DNA of 64,000 nt from Spirochaetaceae bacterium (GCA_028820215.1 JAPPKD010000108.1:37863-101862); one strand, 5' to 3'; positions 43,851 through 52,982 are shown, numbered from the stretch's first letter. Notes: generated by a model not told the origin, from the sequence alone. Program-made: numbers and translations.

Positions 43851-44201
43851 TCAACTGCCGCGGTAGGTGGTGTAGCCCCACGGCGCCACCAGTAGGCGGA
43901 ACGTGGTAGTGGCGTCGGCGGCGATCCAGAAGCGGATCGTGACGCGGTCCAGGAACGGTGGATCGGCGGTCGTCAGGTCGGTCGCCGCGAAGTACTCGCC
44001 GACGTGAAACACCAGCTCCCATTGGCCCGTGCGGAAGGCGTCGCTTTCGAGCAGCGGGGCGTCGCAGCGCCCGTCCTGATTGGTTCGGGCGGACATCACC
44101 AGACGGCCGCCGTCGTTCACGTCGAAGAGCTCCACGCGGATCCCGGCTCCCGGTCTGCCCTGCGCCGTGTCCAGCACGTGCGTGGAGAGGGCACCCAACA
44201 T
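43851..44201 (-). pseudogene. 5-hydroxyisourate hydrolase, degenerate copy
   Basis: A 116-codon frame closely related to the intact gene at 46273-46623 and still open, including STHVLDTAQGRPGAGI and the C-terminal APWGYTTYRGS. But the essential segment HYHVPLL of the intact copy reads TTTFRLL here, removing the catalytic histidine, and several conserved residues are altered. It is therefore called a decaying copy, although a non-enzymatic transthyretin-like protein cannot be excluded. Its start, ATG TTG, replaces the original ATG ATG. Confidence 0.7.
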
Positions 44202-44203
44202 AC

Positions 44204-44560
44204 CCTCTCCAGCGTCACTTCGATCCGGCCGCTCGGCTCGTCCGTGGGCAGGAACACCTTGCCGCGAGCGTCCTGACCGAACGGGGAGAGGTCGATCGGC
44301 AGAAAGTGGACGTTGGGCGTCCGCAGCGTGATCTCGCAGATGTCGGACGCGGCGGCGAGGGCTTCCTCGCCTTTCCGATACAGGCTGTCCTGCACCGAAG
44401 GGCTGTAAGTGGTGGCGAAGACCCGCAGCAGCGCCTCCCGGATCAAGCCGGCCACCGCGCCGTAGTCGCCGCGTTCATCGAGCGTGCCGCCATCGAACCG
44501 CCAGGTGGCCCCAGACCGTTCTCCTCGACTCGGACACGGGCTTCCGAAGCCTGCCAAGCA
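44204..44560 (-). pseudogene. Uricase, truncated copy
   Basis: The last 100 or so codons of uricase are readable (TWRFDGGTLDERGDYGAVAG, ITLRTPNVHFLPIDLSPFGQ, VFLPTDEPSGRIEVTL), but the N-terminal two thirds, with the Lys-Thr catalytic pair, are gone. Near 44507 the sequence jumps to a part matching 47160-47210 of the intact gene, so about 230 bp are deleted, and homology then ends. The stop codon that the intact gene has before the hydrolase is lost (TGA to TGT). Confidence 0.8.
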
Positions 44561-44683
44561 TTTCCGGCGCTGTCGAGGCGCACGGCATGCCGTGGCAAGT
44601 TCCTGTCCGGCAATCTCCGGTTTCGGGAGAGCGCGTCAGGGGAGCATCTCGTGGTTGTACGGGACGTGTGGGAATCAAGGCCC

Positions 44684-44861
44684 GCTCCCAAGCAAGCGAC
44701 GTGCGGCGCTTCCTGACGACCTGGCCGAGTTCGTCGCCAGCGGCGACCATGAGGCGAGCAACATGTGGGACCACCTCGCCGAACAGATGACCCGGAAGCC
44801 GGTCGCGTCAGCGCAGCGCGCCGCCCGCGAGTCCATGAAACGAATGACGGCGGCGACCTGA
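44684..44861 (+). pseudogene. Sel1-repeat protein, copy C, 3' fragment
   Basis: About 175 bp matching the C-terminal tail of the Sel1 proteins (AEFVASGDHEASNMWDHLAE, SAQRAARESMKRMTAA), with one G missing in the GACCTGGGCC region that shifts the frame relative to copies A and B. All three Sel1 repeats are missing. It sits in the same convergent position before LuxR copy C. Confidence 0.8.
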
Positions 44862-44871
44862 CGAACAGCCG

Positions 44872-45921
44872 TCACTCCCCTCGGCCTGCAGCGCCACTCG
44901 TCCATTCACTCCCCTCCCCCTTATGCAGCTGCGGTTCGCGCCGGGGAGACTGACTCGCCGCAATCGACAGAACCATGCGCACCAGGTCGGCGCGCCGTGA
45001 GACGTTGAGCTTGAGATGGATGCGCTTGACCAGCTCGCGCACGGTGCTCTCTGCCCGGTGGGTGGCGGTCGCGATTTCTCGCATCGTGGCGCCTTCCGCC
45101 AAGGCTGACGCCACACGGCCCTCCGCTGGCGTGAGGCCGAGCCCTGACGACACGGCCTCGGGATCGATGCAGTCCTTCGCCTCCGGATCGACGACCACCA
45201 CGAGCGCCGCGATCTGTCCGAAGCCGAACACCGCATCGCGGATATCCCCCGGGATCACCTGCAGTGCTAATCTTGGCAGTCTGCCCGGCCGCATGACCGT
45301 CATCGAACCGCTACTTACAGGCCGTCCGGATTTCGGCACGGCATTCGCGAACAAACGTGCAAATCGCGCATCGTCGGCCGCTCGCTTCGCCCGCAGGAAC
45401 CCGCTTCGTTCGACCAAGCCGTCGCCCTCGCGCAGGACGTCCTGCCCACGCGAGTTGATCTGGACGATCATCCCGCGCCAGTCCAGGCAGATCACCCCGA
45501 CCATCATGTTGTCGAGCAGCCCAGCCAGCGAGGTGCCCACGGCCGTGGCACGCATCAAGGCCATGCGGACGCGGACGAACTGGCGGACGTGGGGCACAAG
45601 GCGTTTGACCATCGCCTTCTGTGCAGGCGTCCACCCGCCAGGTGAGGGCGGGTTGGTGATGACCCATACCACCTGCACGCCGTTCCCGCCCTCAATACGG
45701 ACTGTCATGCTACCACCGGTAAGCGCCGTGGCTCCGCGATGGGAGCTACCGTCAACAGTCACCAATTGGTTGCCGGCAGTCCCACACGCTTGATCGATCA
45801 GAGCTGAAGTTTCCCGCCACCGACAGCCGTCCAGCATCGCTTCCTGCAGCGAGGCGATGACGCCGTCAAATACGCAGCCATTGTGATGCATTCTCTTGCT
45901 TGGCGAGTGAGGGCCATCCAT
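44872..45921 (-). CDS. LuxR-family regulator with sensor domain, copy C
   Basis: A 349-residue paralogue, more diverged than A and B: ALIDQACGTAGNQLVTVDGS, LLDNMMVGVICLDWRGMIVQ, and the helix-turn-helix LTPAEGRVASALAEGATMRE with HRAESTVRELVKRIHLKLNV. ATG 45921 or ATG 45891; the alignment with other copies starts at the second. It lies downstream of the intact uricase and HIU hydrolase on the same strand (351-bp gap) and could be their regulator. The DNA-recognition helices are the same as in A and B, so the three probably share targets but sense different states. Confidence 0.85.
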   Translation of the reverse strand: MDGPHSPSKRMHHNGCVFDGVIASLQEAMLDGCRWRETSALIDQACGTAGNQLVTVDGSSHRGATALTGGSMTVRIEGGNGVQVVWVITNPPSPGGWTPAQKAMVKRLVPHVRQFVRVRMALMRATAVGTSLAGLLDNMMVGVICLDWRGMIVQINSRGQDVLREGDGLVERSGFLRAKRAADDARFARLFANAVPKSGRPVSSGSMTVMRPGRLPRLALQVIPGDIRDAVFGFGQIAALVVVVDPEAKDCIDPEAVSSGLGLTPAEGRVASALAEGATMREIATATHRAESTVRELVKRIHLKLNVSRRADLVRMVLSIAASQSPRREPQLHKGEGSEWTSGAAGRGE

Positions 45922-46272
45922 CTGACCGCATAACTCGACAAGAGACTGTCAATGACATGAGATATTGTTGTATGTCAACGCGTTTGTATCCGAACTTTTC
46001 AGGTCCCTAGATCGACGTTTTTCGCGAAGCGCGAGTCTATACTCTTGCGGTTCGTAAGATGAATAAGGACCTGTCACTCGAACCGCCAAGGTAATCCATC
46101 ATGCGGAAAAGCGTAGTGGAGCCGCCGCAACAGCGTGACTGCAAGTCGCGCAATTTGACCTTCGCGACCGACGAATATTCGCCCGCGGTGTGGGCGCGGA
46201 GACCTGCCGGATCCGAAGCCTGATCCGCGCTGATCTCGTCGGCGATTCGCCCGCCCAGTTCCCTGTTCGCCC
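45922..46272. other. Intergenic region before LuxR copy C
   Basis: No gene supported in 351 bp. On the minus strand TTGACA occurs about 30 bp before the LuxR C start and may be a -35 box, but no good -10 box follows at normal spacing. A GACAT...ATGTC inverted repeat is present near 45953-45978. Confidence 0.3.
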
Positions 46273-46623
46273 TCAACTGCCTCGGTAGGTGGTGTAGCCC
46301 CACGGCGCCACCAGCAGCGGCACGTGGTAGTGGGCGTCGCCGGCGATCCCGAAGCGGATCGTGACGCGGTCCAGGAACGGCGGATCGGCGGTCGGCAGGT
46401 CGGTCGCGGCGAAGTACTCGCCGACGTGGAACACCAACTCCCACTGACCCGTGCGGAAGGCGTCGTTGGCGAGCAGCGGCGCCTCGCAGCGCCCGTCCTC
46501 GTTGGTCCGCACGGAGGTGACGGGACGGCGGCCGTCGTTCACGTCGAAAAGCTCCACGAGGATCCCGGCGCCCGGCCTGCCCTGCGCAGTGTCCAGTACG
46601 TGCGTGGTGAGGGCACCCATCAT
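46273..46623 (-). CDS. uraH: 5-hydroxyisourate hydrolase
   Basis: A 116-residue transthyretin-family enzyme hydrolysing 5-hydroxyisourate, the uricase product, to OHCU. All key elements are present: THVLDTAQGRPGAGILVELF, an arginine region (SVRTNEDGRC), the catalytic DAHYHVPLLVAPWGY and the signature C-terminus YRGS. It starts at ATG 46623 or 46620, overlapping the uricase stop, so translation is coupled. Same strand as uricase and OHCU decarboxylase. Confidence 0.95.
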   Translation of the reverse strand: MMGALTTHVLDTAQGRPGAGILVELFDVNDGRRPVTSVRTNEDGRCEAPLLANDAFRTGQWELVFHVGEYFAATDLPTADPPFLDRVTIRFGIAGDAHYHVPLLVAPWGYTTYRGS

Positions 46624-47471
46624 CCCCTCCTGAGCGTCACTTCGATCTGGCCGCTCGGCTCGTCCGTGGGCAGGAACACCTTGCCGCGTGCGTCCTGACC
46701 GAACGGGGAGAGGTCGATCGGCAGATAGTGGACGTTGGGCATCCGCAGCGTGATCTCGCAGATGTCGGATGCGGCGGCGAGGGCTGCCTCGCCCATCCGA
46801 TACAGGCTATCCTGCACCGAGGGGCTGTAGGTGGTGGCGAAGACCCGCAGCAAGGCCTCCCGGATCGAGCCGGCCACCGCGTCATAGTCGCCGCGTTCAT
46901 GGAGCGTGCCGCCCTCGAACCGCCAAGCGGCCGCCATGCGGGTGGCCAGGATGCGGTCGGTGGTCGGCGGCAGCGTGGTGTACTCGTCCTGCAGATAGTC
47001 GACGAACCCGGATCCGGTGGTCTTCATGATCGCGAAGTCCTGAAAGCCGGCTTCGACCTCCCGCGAAGACGGGGTCACGGTCGCGCAGGCGAACGGCGTT
47101 CCGCCCTCCGCTCTGACGAAGCCGTGGTCGTGCTCGCGGCCGTCGATCCGCATACGGCCCCAGACCGTCTCCTCGACTCGGACGCGCGCTTCCGAAACCT
47201 GCCGGTAGCGGTCCACGAAGCACTGCCCGATGGTCAAGGCGAACGATTCGTTGGCCGCGTCCAGGTGTTCGAGCGCCAGCACGTTGACCAGGTTCTTCAT
47301 AGTGTCGGTGGCCACCACTGACGCGTTGTCGGCGTCCGTGTAGGCTCGGGAGAACTCGCCGTCCAGGATGACGTCGACGCGGCTCTCGCGCACGTCGTGG
47401 CGATTCTCCGTGCGCTGCACGCGCAGTACGCGGACGTTGGCCTTTCCGTAGCGCTGTCGAACGAATGGCAT
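46620..47471 (-). CDS. Urate oxidase (uricase)
   Basis: A 283-residue cofactor-free uricase converting urate to 5-hydroxyisourate. The catalytic pair is visible as Lys10 (RYGKANVRVLRV) and Thr57 (SVVATDTMKNLVN), with the active-site His248 in MPNVHYLPIDLSPFG; the order and spacing match the known family. ATG 47471 is the family start; an open frame further upstream is not supported. It overlaps uraH, giving a two-gene unit. A truncated second copy lies 2.4 kb away. Confidence 0.95.
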   Translation of the reverse strand: MPFVRQRYGKANVRVLRVQRTENRHDVRESRVDVILDGEFSRAYTDADNASVVATDTMKNLVNVLALEHLDAANESFALTIGQCFVDRYRQVSEARVRVEETVWGRMRIDGREHDHGFVRAEGGTPFACATVTPSSREVEAGFQDFAIMKTTGSGFVDYLQDEYTTLPPTTDRILATRMAAAWRFEGGTLHERGDYDAVAGSIREALLRVFATTYSPSVQDSLYRMGEAALAAASDICEITLRMPNVHYLPIDLSPFGQDARGKVFLPTDEPSGQIEVTLRRG

Positions 47472-47907
47472 GGGTCGACGCTCAATCCCGCAGCGTAGCG
47501 ACCTGTGGCAGGTGGTGGAAAGCACGGAGGTCGAAGGTACGACGACTGCGGCGAATCTTGGCGTGCAGAGCCCAGCGCTCATGAACCACGCGCCGACGAA
47601 CCCCGTCAGCAGTCTCCCGAGTCCGGAGGCGATCCCGCGGCTTGGCGCAGAGCGCCGCTACGTGGGACGAAGGGGTGAACTGACGTTGTGCGTTGAACTT
47701 GACGAGCACAGCCCGGCTGCTCCTGCCGATACGCTATGGGAGTTGCCGGGCTTCCGTCAATCGAACACCCCACCGACCCGCCGGGCGAGTCTCCTGGTCG
47801 CTGGTACCGGCACGTGGAGCCAAACGATCGTCAGCGACCCCAGTGTGAGCGCGCCAGCTTGATCTGCGGACGGGCTCACACTCATTGGAACCGAACCAAC
47901 AACCGGC
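47472..47907. other. Region without a supported gene
   Basis: 436 bp between uricase and lipoprotein 1. Opposed open frames of 130 (plus) and 75 (minus) codons overlap, neither has a convincing start or family pattern. It should contain the uricase promoter. I see no hairpin or repeat here. Confidence 0.3.
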
Positions 47908-49278
47908 TCACCACTGGCACGGCTCCCGGTCTGAACTCGGCTCGCGGGTTAGCGTGAGCCAGTAGCCACCGTAGGGGAAACGAGGATTGTCCGGCCATTC
48001 GGCCGCTATCTGTTCGGGCCAGAGCTGCTCGTTCCACCAAGTGGACATGACGATGACGTCCTGCCTGTCGGTAGGCGCATAGGCGTTGCGCCATGTCTTG
48101 TTTTCGAATACTTCAACGTTGTTGCTGGCATTCGATGTGGTGTTTGTAAACGTGATGAACAGTTCGGATGGATCCAGCGTCAGCGTGCCGTGGAAACACT
48201 GCGGCGGGTACGGATCCGCTTCCGGAAATGGTCTAGCCGCGAACTCGGGCTCCGGAACCACCTCCATGGTCACGGTGTCGTCCGTGCGCAGTATGAACCG
48301 CCACGTCTCCGTGAACGTCCACGTTCCTTCGACGTTCTCGTATCTCGGGCCTGCCCACGAGCCGATCATCGAAGCTGGCAGCGGACTCTCCACCCTGGTG
48401 TAGCGCTCGATGTAGGGGTTCTGTGTCTCGCCTTCGTCGGGGTCATCTTCCCATCTGATAACAAACAATTCACCTCCGGCTCCCCACGCATATTCTTTGT
48501 CGAATGATCTCGTTTCGATGGTCCAATTGCCGTCATCGTGGCGACGCCGCTCGGCTACAGACGTCTTGGTTACGCTGCCTTCCATTGCAGGTGTCCACGT
48601 TCCGCTGGAGTGCGAGTAGTCGACCATTTCATCACCATCGCGTCGCGTTTCGACGAGTATGTAGCGGCTCTTGGTAAAAGTGAGGGTGATCGTCTCCTTG
48701 CCGGCAACAATGTAATCGTCAAGCAGGTCGTCGTGCTCATGGTAGACCCCTACGGACTCCCACGTGCCCAGCAAGATCGGGTTCGAAGGGACAGGATCTC
48801 GTACGCGAGTGTAGCGCTCATACCTGTCCTCTTTTTCGTCGCTTTCCCAGTGATGGACGAATAGCACACTCCCGGAGTCGCTCATATGGTACGACTTGTC
48901 GATGGTGCCGGACTCCCACTGACCGTCATCATCATCGTCGTGGACGAAGGTCTTCGTGATGGTGTCTGTCGTCGATTTCCAGTTGGCGAAATGGCCATAT
49001 GGTTCGTGGCGTTCTTCACCGGACAGTTCGAGTTGGTCAACATGCCAGAATGCTTTGCCGCTCTCGGTCAAGACGAGCCTGATCGTCACTGGGCGGACGT
49101 CCCCATCGTCGTCCTCCCATTCGGTGACCTGTTCCCAGGTCCCCACCAGCGTAAGCTTTGGCGGAGCTGGATCTTCTGGCGCAGGTGCCGGTGGCGTGAC
49201 TGGCGTCGTCTCCTTGCACGCCAAGACAAGCGCCGCCACCGCAAGCCCGGTAATGATCGATCGGTACGCTCCTTTCAT
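47908..49278 (-). CDS. Tandem-amplified lipoprotein, member 1
   Basis: A 456-residue lipoprotein of unknown function: lipobox LVLAC (Cys21), a proline-rich spacer, then two modules of about 130 residues that begin LVGTWEQVTEWEDDDGDVRP and LLGTWESVGVYHEHDDLLDD, both rich in acidic residues and aromatic strands (ITLTFTKSRYILVETRRDGD), and a third module. The TWE starts and alternating strands suggest lipocalin- or META-like beta barrels, but this is a guess. The first 120 residues are almost the same as in member 2 (49746-51077); C-termini differ. Confidence 0.72.
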   Translation of the reverse strand: MKGAYRSIITGLAVAALVLACKETTPVTPPAPAPEDPAPPKLTLVGTWEQVTEWEDDDGDVRPVTIRLVLTESGKAFWHVDQLELSGEERHEPYGHFANWKSTTDTITKTFVHDDDDDGQWESGTIDKSYHMSDSGSVLFVHHWESDEKEDRYERYTRVRDPVPSNPILLGTWESVGVYHEHDDLLDDYIVAGKETITLTFTKSRYILVETRRDGDEMVDYSHSSGTWTPAMEGSVTKTSVAERRRHDDGNWTIETRSFDKEYAWGAGGELFVIRWEDDPDEGETQNPYIERYTRVESPLPASMIGSWAGPRYENVEGTWTFTETWRFILRTDDTVTMEVVPEPEFAARPFPEADPYPPQCFHGTLTLDPSELFITFTNTTSNASNNVEVFENKTWRNAYAPTDRQDVIVMSTWWNEQLWPEQIAAEWPDNPRFPYGGYWLTLTREPSSDREPCQW

Positions 49279-49356
49279 GCGCTCCCTCCTGATGCTCCGG
49301 CACTACGAACATCACGCCGGTTCTCAAGCATTGTCCGGTGCTGTCGACGCGCGCGG

Positions 49357-49380
49357 CATGCCCCAAAGTGGGGACAAGCG
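49357..49380. repeat. CCCC/GGGG inverted-repeat element, copy 4
   Basis: CATGCCCCAAAGTGGGGACA, between lipoprotein 1 and the adenine deaminase tail fragment. The preceding TCTCAAGCATTGTCCGGTG is shared with copy 5, so the repeated unit is longer than the inverted repeat. Confidence 0.55.
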
Positions 49381-49384
49381 CTAT

Positions 49385-49595
49385 TGGGATCACCCGGGAG
49401 GTGGATGAAGTGGGAGACGTCGACCAGACTCAGGTCGGAGATGCGCGGCTCGGGGATCACGGCCAGCGCCAGCAGGCTGAGCTGCATGTGGCTGTAATGA
49501 ACGATCGCCGCGTTCGCGCCGACCGCCACAAAGGCGGCCCTCCCCCAGGACACGTCGTACAGCGGCAAGGCCTCTCCGTCCGCGTCCACGCGTAC
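49385..49595 (-). pseudogene. Chimeric debris: propeller-repeat piece joined to adenine deaminase tail
   Basis: In one minus-strand frame, ALPLYDVSWGRAAFVAVGAN (a piece of the YCF48-like lipoprotein, homologous to about 34232-34333) runs straight into MQLSLLALAVIPEPRISDLS and VDVSHFIHLPG, which is the C-terminal end of adenine deaminase (53262-53360). The two genes lie 19 kb apart elsewhere in the window. The remaining 49596-49745 holds nothing recognised. Confidence 0.75.
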
Positions 49596-49745
49596 CGAAC
49601 GACTTAGTAGGCAGCGAGCGCCACCGACACCGAGGCTTCGATGAGGCTTGTCGCCTGGAGGGGTACACGGTTCGTGGTGGTAGGAGATGACGTCTCCGAC
49701 GAACCGTCGCTCACCCGTCAAAATCAGATATCGGATTTCACACCG

Positions 49746-51077
49746 CTATGGTTGTTTCACGAAAGGCCTCCAATAGTAACCACCATACGGCCTTCCTTCA
49801 GACTCTGACCACGTGTTCGTATCGGGGTCGTACGAAAGCTCTTCCTGGGGCCAAGAAATCGCGATCTCTCCGCGGATCCCAGCCGGCGCATAGGCGAACC
49901 GCACCTCGTGGCCTAGCCATCGTGAAGAAAAACGAGCGATCACTTCCGGATTCGAGTGTATTACATCCTGCACGTCGACAAACACGAACTGTCTCGACTC
50001 ATCGTGACGCCAACTCCCGGAGAACGACCAAGAAAGAACGTTGTCTCCCCCTATTTCTCTTTCGAAAAGGAACGTGAACGCCTCCCCGATCGTCAAGGTT
50101 GCGCGGTCTATTTGGACCTGACCGTCGTCACGCTCCCTCGCGGCCTGCCATGCCCAGACTCCGGGAAGCGGTGGGAGGGGACTCTCCACCCGGGTGTAGC
50201 GCTCGATTCTGTCATTGGCGGCGTCGCCTGCGTCCTCCCAATCACCCCGCCACTCCTTGACAAAGAGCTCGCCGCCGGCGCCCCAGGCATACTCTTTGTC
50301 GAAGGATCTCGTTTCGATGATCCAATTGCCGTCATCGTCCCGATGCCGCTCTGCGACGAACGTTTTCGTTACACTGCTGTCCATCGTGGGATTCCAAGTC
50401 CCGCTGGAAGGCCAGTAGGCGGTTACTACGTCACCATCGTGTGGCGTTTCGATGAGTATGTACCGGTTCTCCGTGAACGTGAGTGTGAGCTTCTTCTTGC
50501 CTGCAACCACGTAATCGTCAAGCAGGTTGTCGTGCTCATGGTAGACCCCTACGGACTCCCACGTGCCCAGCAGGGTCGGATTCGATGGGACAGGATCTAG
50601 TACGCGAGTGTAACGTTCGAGCGCTTCCTCGGTTTCACCACTTTCCCAATGATGGACGAATAACACACTTCCGGAATCGATCAAGTAGTACGACTTGTCG
50701 ATGGTGCCGGACTCCCACTGACCGTCATCATCATAGTCGTGGATGAAGGTCTTGGTAATGGTGTCTGCCGTCGCTGTCCAGCTGGCGATATGGCCATATG
50801 GGTCGTGACGATCTTCACCCGACAGTTCGAGTTGGTCAACATGCCAGAATGCTTTGCCGCTCTCGGTCAAGACGAGCCTGATCGTCACTGGGCGGACGTC
50901 CCCATCGTCGTCCTCCCATTCGGTGACCTGTTCCCAGGTCCCCACCAGCGTAAGCTTTGGCGGAGCTGGATCTTCTGGCGCAGGTGCCGGTGGCGTGACT
51001 GGCGTCGTCTCCTTGCACGCCAAGACAAGCGCTGCCACCGCAAGCCCCGTTATGATCGATCGGTACGCTCCTTTCAT
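49746..51077 (-). CDS. Tandem-amplified lipoprotein, member 2
   Basis: A 443-residue lipoprotein with the same lipobox (LVLAC), spacer and first two LVGTWEQ/LLGTWES modules as member 1, and a different third module (PGVWAWQAARERDDGQVQID) ending GGYYWRPFVKQ. ATG 51077 corresponds exactly to the member 1 start; the open frame further upstream covers non-coding repeat DNA. Near-identity at the start with divergence at the end suggests recent duplication followed by replacement of the 3' part. Confidence 0.72.
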   Translation of the reverse strand: MKGAYRSIITGLAVAALVLACKETTPVTPPAPAPEDPAPPKLTLVGTWEQVTEWEDDDGDVRPVTIRLVLTESGKAFWHVDQLELSGEDRHDPYGHIASWTATADTITKTFIHDYDDDGQWESGTIDKSYYLIDSGSVLFVHHWESGETEEALERYTRVLDPVPSNPTLLGTWESVGVYHEHDNLLDDYVVAGKKKLTLTFTENRYILIETPHDGDVVTAYWPSSGTWNPTMDSSVTKTFVAERHRDDDGNWIIETRSFDKEYAWGAGGELFVKEWRGDWEDAGDAANDRIERYTRVESPLPPLPGVWAWQAARERDDGQVQIDRATLTIGEAFTFLFEREIGGDNVLSWSFSGSWRHDESRQFVFVDVQDVIHSNPEVIARFSSRWLGHEVRFAYAPAGIRGEIAISWPQEELSYDPDTNTWSESEGRPYGGYYWRPFVKQP

Positions 51078-51210
51078 GCGCTCCCTCCTGATGCTCCGGC
51101 AGACGTGCCGGCTCGTTGGATCAGGCGTGCGGTCGAAGACTTGAACTAATTGAGGACTACGAACATCACGCCGGTTCTCAAGCATTCTCCGGTGACGTCG
51201 AGGCGCGCGG

Positions 51211-51235
51211 CATGCCCCAAAATGGGGACAAGCGC
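51211..51235. repeat. CCCC/GGGG inverted-repeat element, copy 5
   Basis: CATGCCCCAAAATGGGGACA, the most symmetrical member (CCCCA, AAA, TGGGG), between lipoprotein 2 and a second adenine deaminase fragment. It shares about 60 bp of flanking sequence with copy 4. Confidence 0.55.
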
Positions 51236-51239
51236 TATG

Positions 51240-51735
51240 GGATCACCCGGGATGTGGGCGAAGCGGGGAAGATGTCGACCAAGCCCAGGGCGGAGTTGCC
51301 CGGCTCGGGGGATCATGGCCCCATGTTCGCAGCGCAGGTCCCGGTCACCAGCAAGTGGTGGCAGTCGTGGGCGACGGTGGTGGCCACCTCGCAGGCAGCG
51401 TCGAGGCCGAAGCCCTGCACGAAGGCGTTCACGCCCCTGTCGGTCCCGTGGTGGCGCTCCAACCAAGGCCAGCGGCAGCACGTCCTGCGCCGACTCTGGT
51501 GCGCCCGGCCGTCGCGCACCTCCACGGTCTCCGTCAGGTGGCGAGTGGCGGCAGGGTTCCCGATCACGTTGGCCGTCGCCGTTCCCGTGCGGCCGCCGGC
51601 ATCCACCGCGAAGTCGCGGCCGGCCAGCAGCCGCGACACGCGGATCGAGCGGCGAAAGCGTTCCTCGTGTTTCCGGGTCGGCAGTCCAAGAGCAGCCTCC
51701 CTTCCTCCGCGGCTACGTTCGCATGCGCCAAGTAT
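51240..51735 (-). pseudogene. Adenine deaminase 3' fragment
   Basis: About 490 bp homologous to 53266-53960, the C-terminal domain of adenine deaminase, with an internal loss matching about 53333-53545 and several frame slips. Readable pieces include the segment around DFAVDAGGRTGTATANVIGN with RHLTETVEVRDGRA, and ATTVAHDCHHLLVTGTCAAN. It lies just upstream of lipoprotein 2, as the intact gene lies upstream of lipoprotein 3. Confidence 0.82.
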
Positions 51736-51797
51736 GTGAGTCCCTTGTTGCCACCTCTTTTTTGTTCAATCACTCGCTCGCGGGAACTCGAACCCGT

Positions 51798-52982
51798 CTA
51801 CTGCTTGACGAGCCTCAGCCAGTAGTCTCCGAACGGCACGTCTGGATTGTCTATCGCGCCTAGATCCTCGTCAGGCCTGAGCTCATCCCAGTAAGGCGAC
51901 ATTATCAAGGAGTTGGCCACCTGGAAATAACCCCACCTCAACCGCAGGCCGATGCGGCCATCTGACGGGTCCGGCTGGCCGTCCCGTGACACCGCAGTTA
52001 CCGTCTGCCACACGTACATCTCTTCCGAATCTTGCTCCAGGGTTCCCGTCAGGATCTCAACGAACATTGTGTCGGTTCCGAAGTCTTCCTCCGGCTGTGC
52101 GGTGAAGGTGTACGTTAACGTATCGCCAGTGATATCCAACGTCCAGGTCCTGAGGACCCGCGTGACATTGCCGTTATCGTCTTCGTCCTCTTCCAAGCGT
52201 TCGCGCCGCCATGTCCCGGTCAGATCGGCTCCGGGAGCTTCGTTCTTGGTGTAGAGCCAATAGTCGACGTCTTCGAAGGCGTTCTCACGCTCCCAGATCT
52301 TCAAATAGAGAGCGGTCCGCTCATCGTTACCCCAGGAGTATGCCTTAGGCAGATTCCTGAACATATCGTCATCGTACCAAGTGCGGGTGATCTCGGTGTC
52401 CGTGGCGGTCCAGGTGCCGGACTGGGTGTAGCTCTCTTCCTCGTCAAACGTACCGTCTGTGCGGACATGGGCGAAGTGCGCGATCCAGCGGTCATTGGTG
52501 AAGACCAGCATATAGCGGCGTGTACCCTGCGCCCCGTCGTCATTTTGCCAACCGTCTTCATGGACCCACACCGCTCCCATCAGGGACTCTGCCGCTGTAG
52601 GCATCAGGACGACCGGCTTCACGGAGATCGTGAACTTCACTGACTCCATGGTGCCGCCCGTCGCGGAATCCGTGGCCGTATAGGTCATCGCGTAGGTTCC
52701 CGGCGTGGTAGGTGTTCCGCTCAGCACCCTGGTCGCCTGGTCGAACGTGAGCCCGGGCACGTCCGGCGAGAGCGAGTAGACGAGGCCCTCCTTGCCTCCC
52801 ATGGCCTCGGGCAACGTTCTCGTCACTGCTTCGCCGACAACCATTGTCGGCAGCGAGATCGTCAGCTTCTCGGCTGGGAATCTGACGGCAGGCGTAACGG
52901 GGGATGTGCATCCGGCTAATAGTAGTGCGCCGATTGCGAACAACACCGCACCCATACACACCATCCTGTTGATAGTCTTCAT
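51798..52982 (-). CDS. Tandem-amplified lipoprotein, member 3, with Ig-like domain
   Basis: A 394-residue lipoprotein (ATG 52982, GGAG site upstream; lipobox LLLAGC, Cys25). Residues about 40-120 form a putative Ig-like domain of the He_PIG type (LVYSLSPDVPGLTFDQATRV, LSGTPTTPGTYAMTYTATD). The rest carries acidic, aromatic strand modules like those of members 1 and 2 (MGAVWVHEDGWQNDDG, DLTGTWRRERLEEDED) and the common ending PFGDYWLRLVKQ. The function is unknown; surface exposure is likely. Confidence 0.75.
   Translation of the reverse strand: MKTINRMVCMGAVLFAIGALLLAGCTSPVTPAVRFPAEKLTISLPTMVVGEAVTRTLPEAMGGKEGLVYSLSPDVPGLTFDQATRVLSGTPTTPGTYAMTYTATDSATGGTMESVKFTISVKPVVLMPTAAESLMGAVWVHEDGWQNDDGAQGTRRYMLVFTNDRWIAHFAHVRTDGTFDEEESYTQSGTWTATDTEITRTWYDDDMFRNLPKAYSWGNDERTALYLKIWERENAFEDVDYWLYTKNEAPGADLTGTWRRERLEEDEDDNGNVTRVLRTWTLDITGDTLTYTFTAQPEEDFGTDTMFVEILTGTLEQDSEEMYVWQTVTAVSRDGQPDPSDGRIGLRLRWGYFQVANSLIMSPYWDELRPDEDLGAIDNPDVPFGDYWLRLVKQ

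Noticed and set aside
47470..47862. A 130-codon plus-strand frame between uricase and lipoprotein 1
   Set aside because: No ribosome-binding site, no family pattern, overlaps an equally open frame on the other strand.
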